Positions 53,772 through 64,000 of a DNA stretch of 64,000 nucleotides are shown here, piece by piece; positions within the stretch are counted from its first letter, which is position 1; every line of letters starts with the position of its first letter. A program made the translations under genes and the position numbers. Source of the stretch: Fragilaria crotonensis (Eukaryota > Bacillariophyta > Fragilariophyceae > Fragilariales > Fragilariaceae); contig JAKSYS010000023.1 in NCBI GenBank assembly GCA_022925895.1, positions 62,001 to 126,000 on the forward strand. Direction: 5' to 3'. The notes beneath the pieces are model-generated. The model saw nothing but the letters and a program-made list of their open reading frames with translations. It did not search any database and was not told where the DNA came from.

Positions 53772-54644
53772 ATGGTTTCCTCAACCATTTCGAACGATGC
53801 GCCTGTTATGCCATATCCTCGCACTGGAAAAAGGGGAGTTCCTCAGCAGTTCCCTCGTCGTCTCTCTGAAATGTTGGATAGTGAGGCTCACCTTGCTAAA
53901 ATTGACCCACATCACCAAAACATCATTAGTTGGTCTGATTCCGGCAAAGCTTTTCGAATCGCCAATGTTTCATTGTTTTCATCGCGTATCCTTCCTAAGT
54001 ACTTCAGAACTTCCAAGTTTAGCTCATTTCAGAGGAACCTTAACTTGGTAAGTGTCATGACAGGGAGAACTGTGTGTCCTATTCCTTATTCCAACTTGAC
54101 TATCGTTGTGATCTTTACTAACGCAGATGTTTTCATTATTTTTGAGCAGTACGGTTTTTGCAAAGTTCGTCGAGGACCCGATACTGACATGTATGCACAC
54201 CCAGCGTTTGCTAGAGGTCAGCCTGAAACGCTCTCACAGCTGAGGAAGTGCAATTCTTCAGGAACGAAGAAGAGCCTTGCTCCTACAGCAGCAACGGAGT
54301 TCGGTACAGTGCATCGGACTCCAAACTCTCCTTCTTCAGTCACTCCTTCGAATGGTTTCGGAAGTCCACGCGACATTCCACTGGTAGCTCCCCGAATGAC
54401 CAGCAACGGATATCCTCAAATCGCGCCTCATCCCACAAGCCGATTGAACTTAGTTATGACTCCCATACTCGTCCACACTCACTGGCATAATTCCCCTCAC
54501 GAGATCAAAGCAGCCCCGACACCTGTTTCCCCCGGAGGGTATGACTCTGGAAGGTTGGATTTACTTGCATTGGCCTTGACGTCAATGGCAGAGCGTGATG
54601 CCTCCATCACCGGCATGAACGCTACAGCCATTGAAACTGCTTGA
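53772..54644 (+). CDS. HSF-type (heat shock factor) DNA-binding protein, one intron
   Basis: Exons 53772-54047 and 54150-54644 give 256 residues. The intron (54048-54149, GTAAGT...GAGCAG) is 102 bp, divisible by three and stop-free. Splicing is required to rebuild the HSF winged helix: FPRRLSEMLDSE, NIISWSDSGKAFRIAN, ILPKYFRTSKFSSFQRNLNL, then YGFCKVRRGPDTDMYAHPAF. The recognition helix is in SSFQRNLNLYGF. After the domain comes a Ser/Pro/Thr-rich tail without a clear heptad-repeat trimerisation region, so it may bind as a monomer or use another partner. HSFs are greatly expanded in diatoms; the target genes here are unknown. Confidence 0.9.
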   Translation: MVSSTISNDAPVMPYPRTGKRGVPQQFPRRLSEMLDSEAHLAKIDPHHQNIISWSDSGKAFRIANVSLFSSRILPKYFRTSKFSSFQRNLNLVSVMTGRTVCPIPYSNLTIVVIFTNADVFIIFEQYGFCKVRRGPDTDMYAHPAFARGQPETLSQLRKCNSSGTKKSLAPTAATEFGTVHRTPNSPSSVTPSNGFGSPRDIPLVAPRMTSNGYPQIAPHPTSRLNLVMTPILVHTHWHNSPHEIKAAPTPVSPGGYDSGRLDLLALALTSMAERDASITGMNATAIETA

Positions 54645-54866
54645 CACCCATGCCGCGCTACAATAAGGCATTACCGCTACGCTATTCACCCTACCTGTCT
54701 ACGCATCCTGCCTCTTCGGGGACGGACGAGCTGGGATATCATTCTCACTATGCACATTCTTACATACGTCCTCAGTGAACAAAAGCATCAAGTGAAATGT
54801 ACAAAGTACAAACTACCTCCAATTTAATTTAGAAGGAAACCGACCCACGTTTATCATGTAAACTAT

Positions 54867-57800
54867 CTAGACAATATCTAAATCGTCATCAGAGTCGGAA
54901 TCACCAGGCCGCGTACATAGTTGGGAGAATGACGGAACTCCAGAGCCAGGCTCTTTTTCGAAAACGACACGAACTAGAGTATCCTTCGTGGCTGGTCTTC
55001 TACAGACAGGGCAGCTTTGGGATTTCTTTAACCACTGCATCCAACAACTACTGCAAACCAGATGGCCGCAAGGTGGCATGTACGGCTGTGAAGGCACTGT
55101 GAGTGTTCGAACTTAATGAGACCGACTTGGTGCAACAGCTCACGTACCTCTTTGCAAATCTGTTCGCAAATACTGCAGGTGGAACTTCTCGCGTTGGCGC
55201 GAACTTTTGGTTTCTGCTTTCCCCTCTGGAACGGAGAGGCTTCTGCACGTCGAAGCAATTGCGCTATGCGGTCGTCTCCAGGCAACTTCAGTCCGCTCAT
55301 GTCAGACTTCGGTGGTTCGTCCGAACCCTTATCCGTAGTTGGTGTGAACGGCTTCTTGACAGGTCTGGCCAACCCTGCTTGATGCTTCCTGCTTGACGAG
55401 TATGGGTTAGTGGCTGCAGACGCGTTTCTGCTCTCCTTTTCGAGCTCTGCTTTAACACGATTTCGCTTCGCTAAATTGGCATCTTCTGCCAGCATAAGTG
55501 CCGCTTGCATTGCTCGCTGATTTTCGAGATCTTCTGGGTTGAGCGAACTCTCGCCAGACAGACCAGGAACGGGTTTTGGGGCTGCAGAGAATCGCGCAAC
55601 ATCAAGGCCTTCCTCTCCTTCATTGGCCTTCTCCTTTTGTTTCGTGCGAAGGGTGTTACTGGCACTCTGTAGTTCATCGAGCAGCGCTTTCACACATGGT
55701 CGAAGCTTGAAAGGCAGAAGGTTGTAATACAAGTCCACGACCGACCTCGGGCTGTCCTTATCGTTGTTGAGTTTTTTATGCATCCCATTTCTGAAGAGGT
55801 ATTCAATAACAGGCAGACAAGTGTGGAGGAATGCACTCCTGGAAAAGGGTTGATTCATTGGAATACAATAGATTAGCTTCAATGCTGAAAAGACTGAAGC
55901 ATAGAAAGATCGGTGTTCCTCGTGACGAAGGTGCTGTCGACACATCATGATGAAATCTGACTGTCTGAGTTGAACTCTCAACGCCAGTTTCTGGACCTCA
56001 CTTTGACGGGAACGTGGCAGCAATGGGAAGAACGTATACAGCAAAGATTGTTCCCATTCGAAAGTAGGATTCTCAAGTTTGTCGTATTTGGCTAGGATGT
56101 TGACAAGCGATCCTGCATCCTTCATGTACGCAGTTGAGTCCTCGGCATCGCCATTCTTTTTCATTGCAATCAATAACTTGCGAAGCAACGAAAAGTCTGG
56201 TTCTTCCAAGGTTTTCTTTGCAGCTGCAAAAAAGATTTGGGCATGTAACTTGGGGTCGCGAGCCTTCGTTTCGCCATGTCGGCTAAGACTCAGCGGTGCA
56301 GCTGGGTCAGCCTTTGAGTTCGAGCTTTCGTTCTTGGCAAGTGTTGACCAGGCGCTATCCCTGACCACACCAATCGTCGCACTCTTCGAAGGAGCTTTAG
56401 ATTCATACACACCCGCAAGTCCAGTTTCCCTCACGAATCCTGGTTTATAGTCGAAACCATTGGGAAGTTCATTTCCATCACGGTTCGACCTCAGCGACTC
56501 GAAGTCCATTGTTGCGAGCACTTGGTCTTGAGGAATGTATCCTCGATCAGCTGCGTATCCTGCTTCAAGTCCGTTGTCCTCGGTTTGAGACTGATCGACG
56601 ACCGCGTGCTTGACGATTGCAATTTTGTTTGAAAGCAGAACATCGCTGTCGTCATCAGCTTCGTATGAAAGCAAGATGCCAACTTTAGGGATCAAAGGTG
56701 GAGTCGATGATCGTTCCACCTCACGTTCAAGCGCCTTGATCTTTGCCTGCCGATAGAACTTGGCCAAACCACTCACAGCTATGCCAAATGTCTCATCTGG
56801 TAGCACCCTAGTTCGGACCCACATGCTGAGACCATCTCTGTTTTTTGGATCTCCAAATCTGCTGTCAAGCAGAAGGACTGCGCCGTAGTCGTCCTTGTTA
56901 CGAATCACGCGACCAACTGCTTGATTAACAGCGCGGTGTGCCTGTTGCGTGTACCACTCCATGCCTGACAAGCAGCTGTCTTGTGATTGGCCACCAACAA
57001 TTGCGTCGCCACCAAACCCGCCCTCCCCAGTTGGCTTCACCTGCAGGCCAGCCCTTATCCCATCAAGGTACTCGCGTTTCTGTTTTACCTTGGGGTCCAT
57101 ATAAGGAGCAAAGGGCAGCCCAGTAATCAAAACAGCTCGGCACATGTGATGGGCAAAATCAATTCCTTCGCTTATCTTCCCGCGACAGACACCCATCAGA
57201 ATGCAACCCGTAGATTTTTCAAGGTTCAGATACTTGTGGAAGTCTGCTATTGCATCAGGCAACTCTGAAGTGGATTTGGGCTCAATGATGATTGCCTTCT
57301 GACAGAGCATTCGCTTCCAGACATTCTGTTCAGTAGAGGACCCATAGTAGTTAGGGGCATGAGGGAATGAGCACTGGCTGGAGCTTGCTTGTTGCCTTCC
57401 TCGACGAGCAAAAAATGAGTTCCTTTCGTCACCATTGTTGCTAGTCCCGCCGCGTCGTCCATTTGCCGGCCCACCCCATTGCTCGATGCAATTCGCCATT
57501 ACACCGTAACTTGGGAAGAAGATGAGCATTCCGTCGGGGACAACTCGGGCGAGGTTCACTATGGTGCTACCCAGCTCATCGAGATAAACAGCATCGTCAC
57601 GTCGACTGTATGAACTGCTCAACTGCTTGCCGCTGACACCCGTTCCAATGACCCTTACATGAATTTGTTCGTCCGAAATGATGTGAGGATTTTCCAAAGT
57701 GTGAGGGAAGGGCAAACCGAGCTCCAACGTGTAGCTAGGTAACGGCGAAAGCGTTCCCGATGTCACGATAATTGAACGAATGTTAAGATTCGAAAATTCC

Positions 57801-59169
57801 TGCATTGCGAGAGAAGGAGCGAAGCACCAGTATGAAATGGTTCGTCCCTTTGCGCTGTTGCCGGGGATCTTCGCTGAAACATGTACTCGATATGCTCGAG
57901 CTTTTGCAAAACATCGGCCTTCGGTAGTCTCACCAAAGACGCGCTTTACACATCCAATGAACAAGTCGATCTTGGTTTGGCCCTTACTGCTACCAGATCT
58001 CAAGTCCATAATGATGTCAGAAACCTTTTTTGCCTCGTTGACGAACATGGCATGATTCTCGTGCGTAATGCGCGAGCCTTCTTTGAAAATGTTCATCATA
58101 TACTCCCCACTAAAGACCTGCCGATCATTCGGGATCTTTGTCAGCACATACTCTTCCAAACCCAGAAATATTGATTTTAAGCGAACTAGATTGTCGGCTG
58201 AGATTCTATCCACAAGCTCCGGCATAGCTTGTTGGTAAGCAATCACTTTTTGAACCTCACTGATACATCCGCTGATGTCTACACTGGACAAATCAAAAGA
58301 TGCTGAGTCGCTTGCAAAGCTCTCAAGATTGTGAGCCTCATCGAAAATGACGACAGCATTACTCCATGGAACATCTTGCAGCGTCGTTTCACGAGCGTCT
58401 TTGTCGAATAAATAATTGTATGGCACGAGTATGAGTTCTGCATCTTGGACCAATGATCGTGTGTAGTAGAAAGGACAGACTTTACGCGTATTCCCCATGA
58501 CAAGTAAGTCTTCCATATCCATGACAGGTTGCGTTCCATTGGCACCTGGTTCGTTCGCTTCGGGTTGAAAACCCTCCAGATTGTTGCGAAAGCGGCACTT
58601 GCGATCTTTCCCAATCGACTACACTCATGATTGATGTCTGTCACAGTCGATCTCGCAGTTTTCACCTTTGGATTCACGCACATTTGTTCTCTGGATCCCA
58701 GCAATGCATGCTTGGGTCTGTAACGTGTGCTTTTGAGCTCACGGATCACTTGCGACAGCTGCGAATGTGTCCTCGAGGCATATATGATTGTTGGAGCACG
58801 CGATGGTTTACAGGGAGCGTCGGCATTTGATATTGCCGATTCTTGAGTCATTTGATGCGATGGATTCTTCTGCAGAGATCGAGCTTGTTCTCGTTGCCAT
58901 GCCAAAGCGGCACAAAGTAAACAAAGAGTTTTGCCGGTACCAGTAGGTGATTCGAGCAAGGCATTTTCGGAGTGATGCAAGGCGTCCAAGACCTTGCTCA
59001 TATAATCTTCTTGACATTTGTATGGTCGGAAGGGGAAGTGAATCGACACACCGCGAAGTTCTACAGTCGTCGGAGGCGATGACGGAACAGATGGCTTACG
59101 TTTCGAGTTTAATGCTGTCTTTTCGATCGCTGGGTTTCCCTTCTCCTCTCTCTTCTTTACTGCTTTCAT
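54867..59169 (-). CDS. RTEL1: RTEL1-like Fe-S DNA helicase with C-terminal RING (one intron, one frame break)
   Basis: RTEL1 unwinds D-loops and telomeric structures. The N-terminus has YKCQEDYMSKVLDAL and Walker A SPTGTGKT, then YASRTHSQLSQV. Four Fe-S cysteines are placed in REQMCVNPK, NHEC, RKCRF and KVCPFYY. Walker B is VVIFDEAHNLE. Helicase domain 2 has SIIVTSGTLSPL, CRGKISEGIDF and QAVGRVIRNKDDYG. The C-terminal third has a helical, harmonin-N-like region (about 55690-55960) and a C3HC4 RING completed by an intron at 55086-55147 (GTACGT...TTCACAG): CSICEQICKE joins PYMPPCGHLVCSSC and later CPVC. Near 58604-58612 the frame changes with no plausible intron; one missing G in GGGAAAG would explain it. 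Product about 1,410 residues. Confidence 0.85.
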
Positions 59170-60000
59170 TCTCTTTTCTACTAGTGATTCCTTTAATGAA
59201 GTCGAGGATTGTCAACACCCCTGACACTGACGGACGACAAAAGTCGCTCAGATACCTTGATCGGTAGAGACTTTTCTTCGATCTCCTATCGCACACGGAC
59301 TACATGGCCTGACATGGCGGGAACAAAAATCAATTTAGGCGCGCCTTTTTTTTAAAGTAGACAGGGTTCAGGATATTAGTCCCCGCCTGAAATTTCCTCC
59401 CAAAATGGCAGTGATGGAGGCAGAAACTGTGCAATTTTTTTGTCGATATATTCTACCGGTAGTAGAGTCGATAAAAGAGAGATCCTCTTTTTATTGTTTA
59501 CAGAACGGAACCCGTAACCTTACGAAGATTTGGCGTCTTTTTGTTACAGTAATTTACATTGTAAATTTATATCCTCTTTTTAGAAAATACAAGATGAATT
59601 TCACTACTCAGATTCCTTCGAAATTTCTCGTATCATTCAACAAGATTCCGTTTTTTTCACAACACTTGGACTCTCGGACTCGCACTTACTTTCTTTGAGA
59701 TCATACAACAGCAAGTATGACATACATCGACTCCATCACTCCGCCCATCGGTGTTGTCTAATCTCTTCGTACGTAGTATAAAAAGTAGGATCTTGATTGA
59801 CTATTTATCACAACTGCTGCAGTACACCGCACGTGCCCTTAGCGTAGTGCGATACAGTATACTATATTACTAGTATCCAGTACTACAATACAATGGCCAT
59901 GTATAGTACTTGGATATACCGGTAGACTAGTAATACCATAGTACAGTGCAACAATAGAACACTGATCCTGTACAACAGTACAACCGTACAACAGTAGAAT
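59170..60000. promoter_or_regulatory. Upstream region of RTEL1 with E2F-like sites
   Basis: GGCGGGAA (59316-59323, the E2F core TTCCCGCC on the coding strand) and the palindrome GGCGCGCC (59338-59345) lie about 150-175 bp before the RTEL1 start. A further GTCCCCGCC is near 59380. E2F control would fit a replication/repair gene. A short open frame at 59405-59698 (+) is AT-rich and unassigned. A weak GTAC cluster is at about 59820-59990. Confidence 0.45.
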
Positions 60001-63000
60001 GAGAACTGTCTGACATCTCTTGGAGACTCACTGAGTCTCCTAGATGAATGAAAGAGAACAGTCCAATCCCACCAAGGATGGGACTGCTCTCTTGTTTTAA
60101 AAACTAGTCTCATAACTTTTAATAAGGTGCAACTATTAATCCTTTAAAACTAGCTACAAATTAGCCTCCAAAATAAAACTGATTACTTCGCGTAGGGCAC
60201 AGTGAATTCACTCCCAGTAGTCAGTACATCACCATGACGAACAAAAATAAAGGTAAGCGCAAAGCGTCTGAAAATTCGTCTGCGGAACATGTCGCATTCC
60301 GTCAGTCGAACCTGTTGAATCCGCCGTCGATTTATTTTGATAGGCCCAAGAAATCGACAGAGAAATCTGACGATGAGGGCAACTATAAAAAATCGACGTC
60401 CCGATTGAAGCCGGAAATGCGAACTCCAAAAATATCGAAAAGAGAATTCGTTTGTTTGGAGACTACGACACCTCGCCAGAAGCGTGGGTGAAGTGGCGCA
60501 TAGAGCTCGAGGAGGTCATTCGTGACTATCCGCTTGAGTCTGGCGAACAGAAAGCGTCTATGGCTCTTGCACTACTTAAGGGCAGTGCAAGAGACAAATT
60601 CCAGCAAACGTGGCGTAGACTCGATACGGAGAACGTAGCGGGTCCCGCACGACAGAGGAAGACTCCAAACGAGATTTTCCAGCTGGTAATGACGGAAGTT
60701 GGTAAGTCTTACTTCCCAATCTTGCATGCGTACCAGAAGCAGGTGGTGTACATGCAGCATTACCTACGTCTTGGAAGTCATACGGTTCGTAACTTTGCTA
60801 CGCGTTTACGCGAGCTAAATAATTACTTACCGTATTTTCCACGGGAAGAAGGTAAGGCTGAACCGTCTAAATTGTCTGATGACGACTTGATTCAAATTCT
60901 CAACCAGGCGAAGCCTGAAGAATGGCAAGCGGTCATTCTTGGTGCGAACATCGAGCTTTATAAGTTCGATTTTCAAGGCACTGTTGATTATTTTGAGAAA
61001 CTTGAACTCAGACAGGCACTTGAGGCCAAACGTCGTAAGGTGGACAAATCCGATAACCCTGAGGGCACGAAAAAAGGGCAATTGGAACGGTAAGTCCGCT
61101 GACAAAATGGCAACGGCCAAAACACAGTCGTCTAAGTATAAGAAGTGTGCGCATTGCGGTCGTACGAATCATACTACGAAAGACTGTTGGTTTAACCCTG
61201 AGAACAAGGGGGAAACAGAAACCTGGTAAGAAAAATGTCGGTTTTACCGACCGAAATGTCTTGATGACGCAGGAGCAGCTTAACGCTATCCTTGAGCGTC
61301 TTCCACGCAACCCGAAGTCTGGCAAGCGTAAGGTCCGCGACTTTACACCCGAGAATTCGGATGCAGAAATCGTGGAAATGTTCAGTCCCAAGACAACCAT
61401 TAGCACAGTAGAGACTAAAGAAGATAGTGACGAAAGTTCCATCTACTTTGGTTCATTTTCTAGTGAGATATTGCCATCCAAAGATGGCCATGGCAGTAAG
61501 AGACAAAAACAAAAACACAAAACCACCGAAGTCGTGGGCGAAGTGATGGGAACAGGCAAACCCGGCATTGTTCGCATTTTGCTAGACACTGGAGCATCTG
61601 CGACAATTATACTTAAGGATGCGATACGGGGCTTAACTGGACCGGTATTCAAAACATCACATACACGATGGCACACTATGGGTGGTCAATTCGTAACGAA
61701 ACTGCAACGGGAAATTAAATTCAAATTACCCGAGTTTAGTATGTCAAAGATAGTACAATGGGTGTGTCACGAGGACACACATACGTTGCAAGAATGCACA
61801 GTATGACATGATCATCGGTGCAGATTTACTATCAGAATTGGGTATCGAAATTAATTTCAATACACAACGGATAGTATGGGAAGGTGTAGAAATTCCCATG
61901 AAAGAAAAACACGTAATATCCGATCTACAGAATGCTACAGCTATCTACTACCACAGTATCGAACCTACGGTACTCAAGGAAGCAGAAGCGAGGCAGAAAC
62001 GTATACTGGATGCAGACTATAGTGCGTTAGATCTGGATGACTACGCACACATGGATACGCACCTAAGTAACGATCAACAAAAACAACTCGTACGTTCGCT
62101 ACGAAAGTATCCGAAGTTGTTTAGTGGAGGACTGGGCGTACTCAATGTACCGCCTGTACATCTCGAACTACGGCCCTTAAGTAAGGATGAGAAGCCGTAT
62201 CACGCTCGTCCGTTCCCTGTACCAAAATGCTACGAGGAAACAACGAAGAAAGAAATTCAACGTTTATGTGACATAGGAGTATTAACGAAGTGCAATGACT
62301 CCGAGTGGGCGGCACCAACGTTCATACAGCCTAAAAAGACTGGTGACGTTCGAGTCCTAACGGACTTTCGTGTACTTAATAGGTACATAAAACGTAAACC
62401 ATACCCGTTACCCAAGATTGCAGACCTTCTTCAGAAACTTGAAGGGTTTAATTGGGCAACGGCTCTGGACTTAAGTATGGGCTACTACCATATTGTCCTG
62501 GATAAAGAATCCAGCTATCTATGTACAATGATTGTACCCTGGGGCAAATATCGCTACTGTCGCCTACCTATGGGTTTGAATGGCAGTCCTGACATCTTTC
62601 AGGCCATAATTAATGACATTATGGGCGATTTGCCTAATGTGCGTGCGTACTTAGATGACATACTGATTACAACAGCAGGTTCCTACGAGGACCATCTTCA
62701 GCATGTTGAACTCGTGTTGCAACGCCTAACTGATGTTGGCTTTGCCGTTAACCTACGTAAATCCTCGTTCGCTGTGACCGAGCTTGATTACTTAGGATAT
62801 TGGATTACTCGTCGCGGTATCCAACCTCAACCTAAGAAAGTGGAAGCGATTATGCGGCTGACACCACCAACTACCAAACGGCAGTTAAGACGTTTCTTAG
62901 GTATGATCAATTACTACCGTGACATGTGGCGACGTAGAAGTCACATACTAGCACCGCTTACGGCGCTGTGTTCTGCCAAAGCTAAATTTATTTGGCACGA

Positions 63001-64000
63001 TAAAGAACAGAAAGCATTTGAAGACATTAAGGCCATAATAAGTCGAGAGACATTACTGGCTTATCCTGACTTCTCAAAAGACTTTCACATTTATACGGAC
63101 TCCAGTGATTATCAACTGGGAGCAGTCATAATGCAAAATGACCGTCCGTTAGCTTTCTACAGTAGGAAACTTAACAGCGCTCAAAAACGTTACACGACTG
63201 GTGAACAAGAGCTGTTATCCATAGTAGAAACACTTAAGGAATTCAAAAATATACTATTAGGTCAAAACTGATAGTACATACCGATCATAAGAATCTCCTA
63301 TATCAGAAAATGTCCACTGATCGTATAATACGATGGAGACTCCTGATAGAAGAGTTTGGACCTACCTTTCTACATATAAAGGAGAAAAGAACGTCATTGC
63401 TGACGCCTTGTCAAGATTAGATGCGAACTTCAATGAGAAGTTACCAACAGAGCCTACAAATGATACGATGGCTTACATCTTCATGACAAAACAGACGTTA
63501 AAGAAACTGACTTTCCGTTAAGTCCTATGCTAATCGCTAAATACCAACGGTTAGATAATGAGCTTAAACGAAGAAGTACGAAATCAAAAAGTCAGAACTT
63601 CAATACCAAAACAATTGAAGGAGTTGAGGTCATTACGTACCAAGGAAAAATATATATTCCTATTCAACTTCAACAACGCGTAGTGGCTTGGTATCATGAG
63701 TATCTAGCACACCCAGGCGAATCACGCACTGAAGCAACGATACGACAAACATGTACGTGGCCAAAATTACGTAGTCACGTTGAGACATTCTGTAAGACGT
63801 GTCGTACGTGTCAACTATTTAAGAAACAAAGGAAGAAGTATGGACACTTACCTCCTAAGGAAGCTGAAGAACTTCCCTGGTCTCGTGTAAACGTAGACTT
63901 GATTGGACCATACGTTGTACGTACTCCAACGTCTACGCATACACTTCGTGCGTTGACTATGATTGATCCCGTAACAGGATGGTTCGAAGTCATAGCAATA
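60001..64000 (+). mobile_element. Ty3/gypsy LTR retrotransposon, 5' part (continues past window end)
   Basis: This is a fossil or possibly still young Ty3/gypsy element; its 3' end and 3' LTR lie outside. A putative 5' LTR of about 200 bp may begin near 60007 (TGTCTGACATC), but this cannot be confirmed without its partner. Parts in order: gag-like region (about 60450-61090), CCHC zinc knuckle (CAHCGRTNHTTKDCW, near 61145), aspartic protease (LLDTGASATIIL, near 61580), reverse transcriptase (YLDDI box near 62650), RNase H (IYTDSSDYQLGAVI near 63090), zinc-binding and catalytic integrase (near 63660-64000). The order RT-RNase H-integrase defines Ty3/gypsy. The coding region is interrupted a few times within the window, so it is probably not intact. 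Confidence 0.9.

Noticed and set aside
58604-58625. A 17-nt GT..AG micro-intron explaining the RTEL1 frame break
   Set aside because: Far shorter than any other intron in the window, and removing it would delete residues that fit the family.
59405-59698. 97-codon open frame (+) near the RTEL1 promoter
   Set aside because: AT-rich, no recognisable domain, and likely to be open by chance.

Overview
This window looks like nuclear DNA of a photosynthetic stramenopile, most likely a diatom. The reasons are all in the sequence. Genes are compact, with few short introns (about 50-100 bp, mostly GT-AG). At least five predicted proteins start with a signal peptide whose cleavage site is followed by Phe, as in the ASAFAP signal of diatom plastid proteins. 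There is a diatom-type cyclin, and a MsrA whose catalytic Cys codon is TGA, a selenocysteine arrangement known from algae. I cannot name the species.

Layout. 1-8.4 kb: the C-terminal part of the exonuclease XRN1, a GGPP synthase, a secreted PhyH-like dioxygenase and mitochondrial OXA1. 8.4-15.5 kb: a 321-bp hAT-like MITE with a clear target-site duplication, an IGPS-like plastid protein, a degraded patch, a DUF2358-like plastid protein and a TrhO/TSTD2-type rhodanese. 15.8-23.1 kb: an FtsH-like AAA ATPase without protease, a cyclin, a SET-domain protein, a plastid protein and a membrane-anchored cupin/JmjC-like protein. 23.8-35.4 kb: a double-CW zinc-finger protein, a HEAT-repeat protein, a METTL-type methyltransferase, selenoprotein MsrA with a candidate SECIS, an unknown protein, a low-complexity membrane protein and a hexose-6-phosphate epimerase. 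36.8-48.3 kb: a Na+/H+ exchanger, an eEF3-like ABC-F ATPase, a broken PC-esterase, ITPA, a DeSI/PPPDE protease, a NASP-type histone chaperone and cyclin L. 48.3-53.7 kb: a gene-poor island with a decayed DDE transposase gene. 53.8-59.2 kb: an HSF-type transcription factor and an RTEL1-like helicase with a C-terminal RING. About 60.0 kb to the window end: the 5' part of a Ty3/gypsy LTR retrotransposon.

The genes are housekeeping genes and do not form one pathway. Two loose themes recur. One is plastid proteins (IGPS-like, DUF2358-like, MsrA, epimerase, thioredoxin-fold-like). The other is RNA and chromatin maintenance (XRN1, TrhO, cyclin L, NASP, CW, SET, RTEL1). Neighbours are often divergent or convergent. 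The most striking non-coding signal is a set of clusters dense in the palindrome GTAC (GTACC, AGTACT, CAGTAC). They sit in nearly every interval containing a gene 5' end, and I saw none in the short 3'-to-3' intervals.
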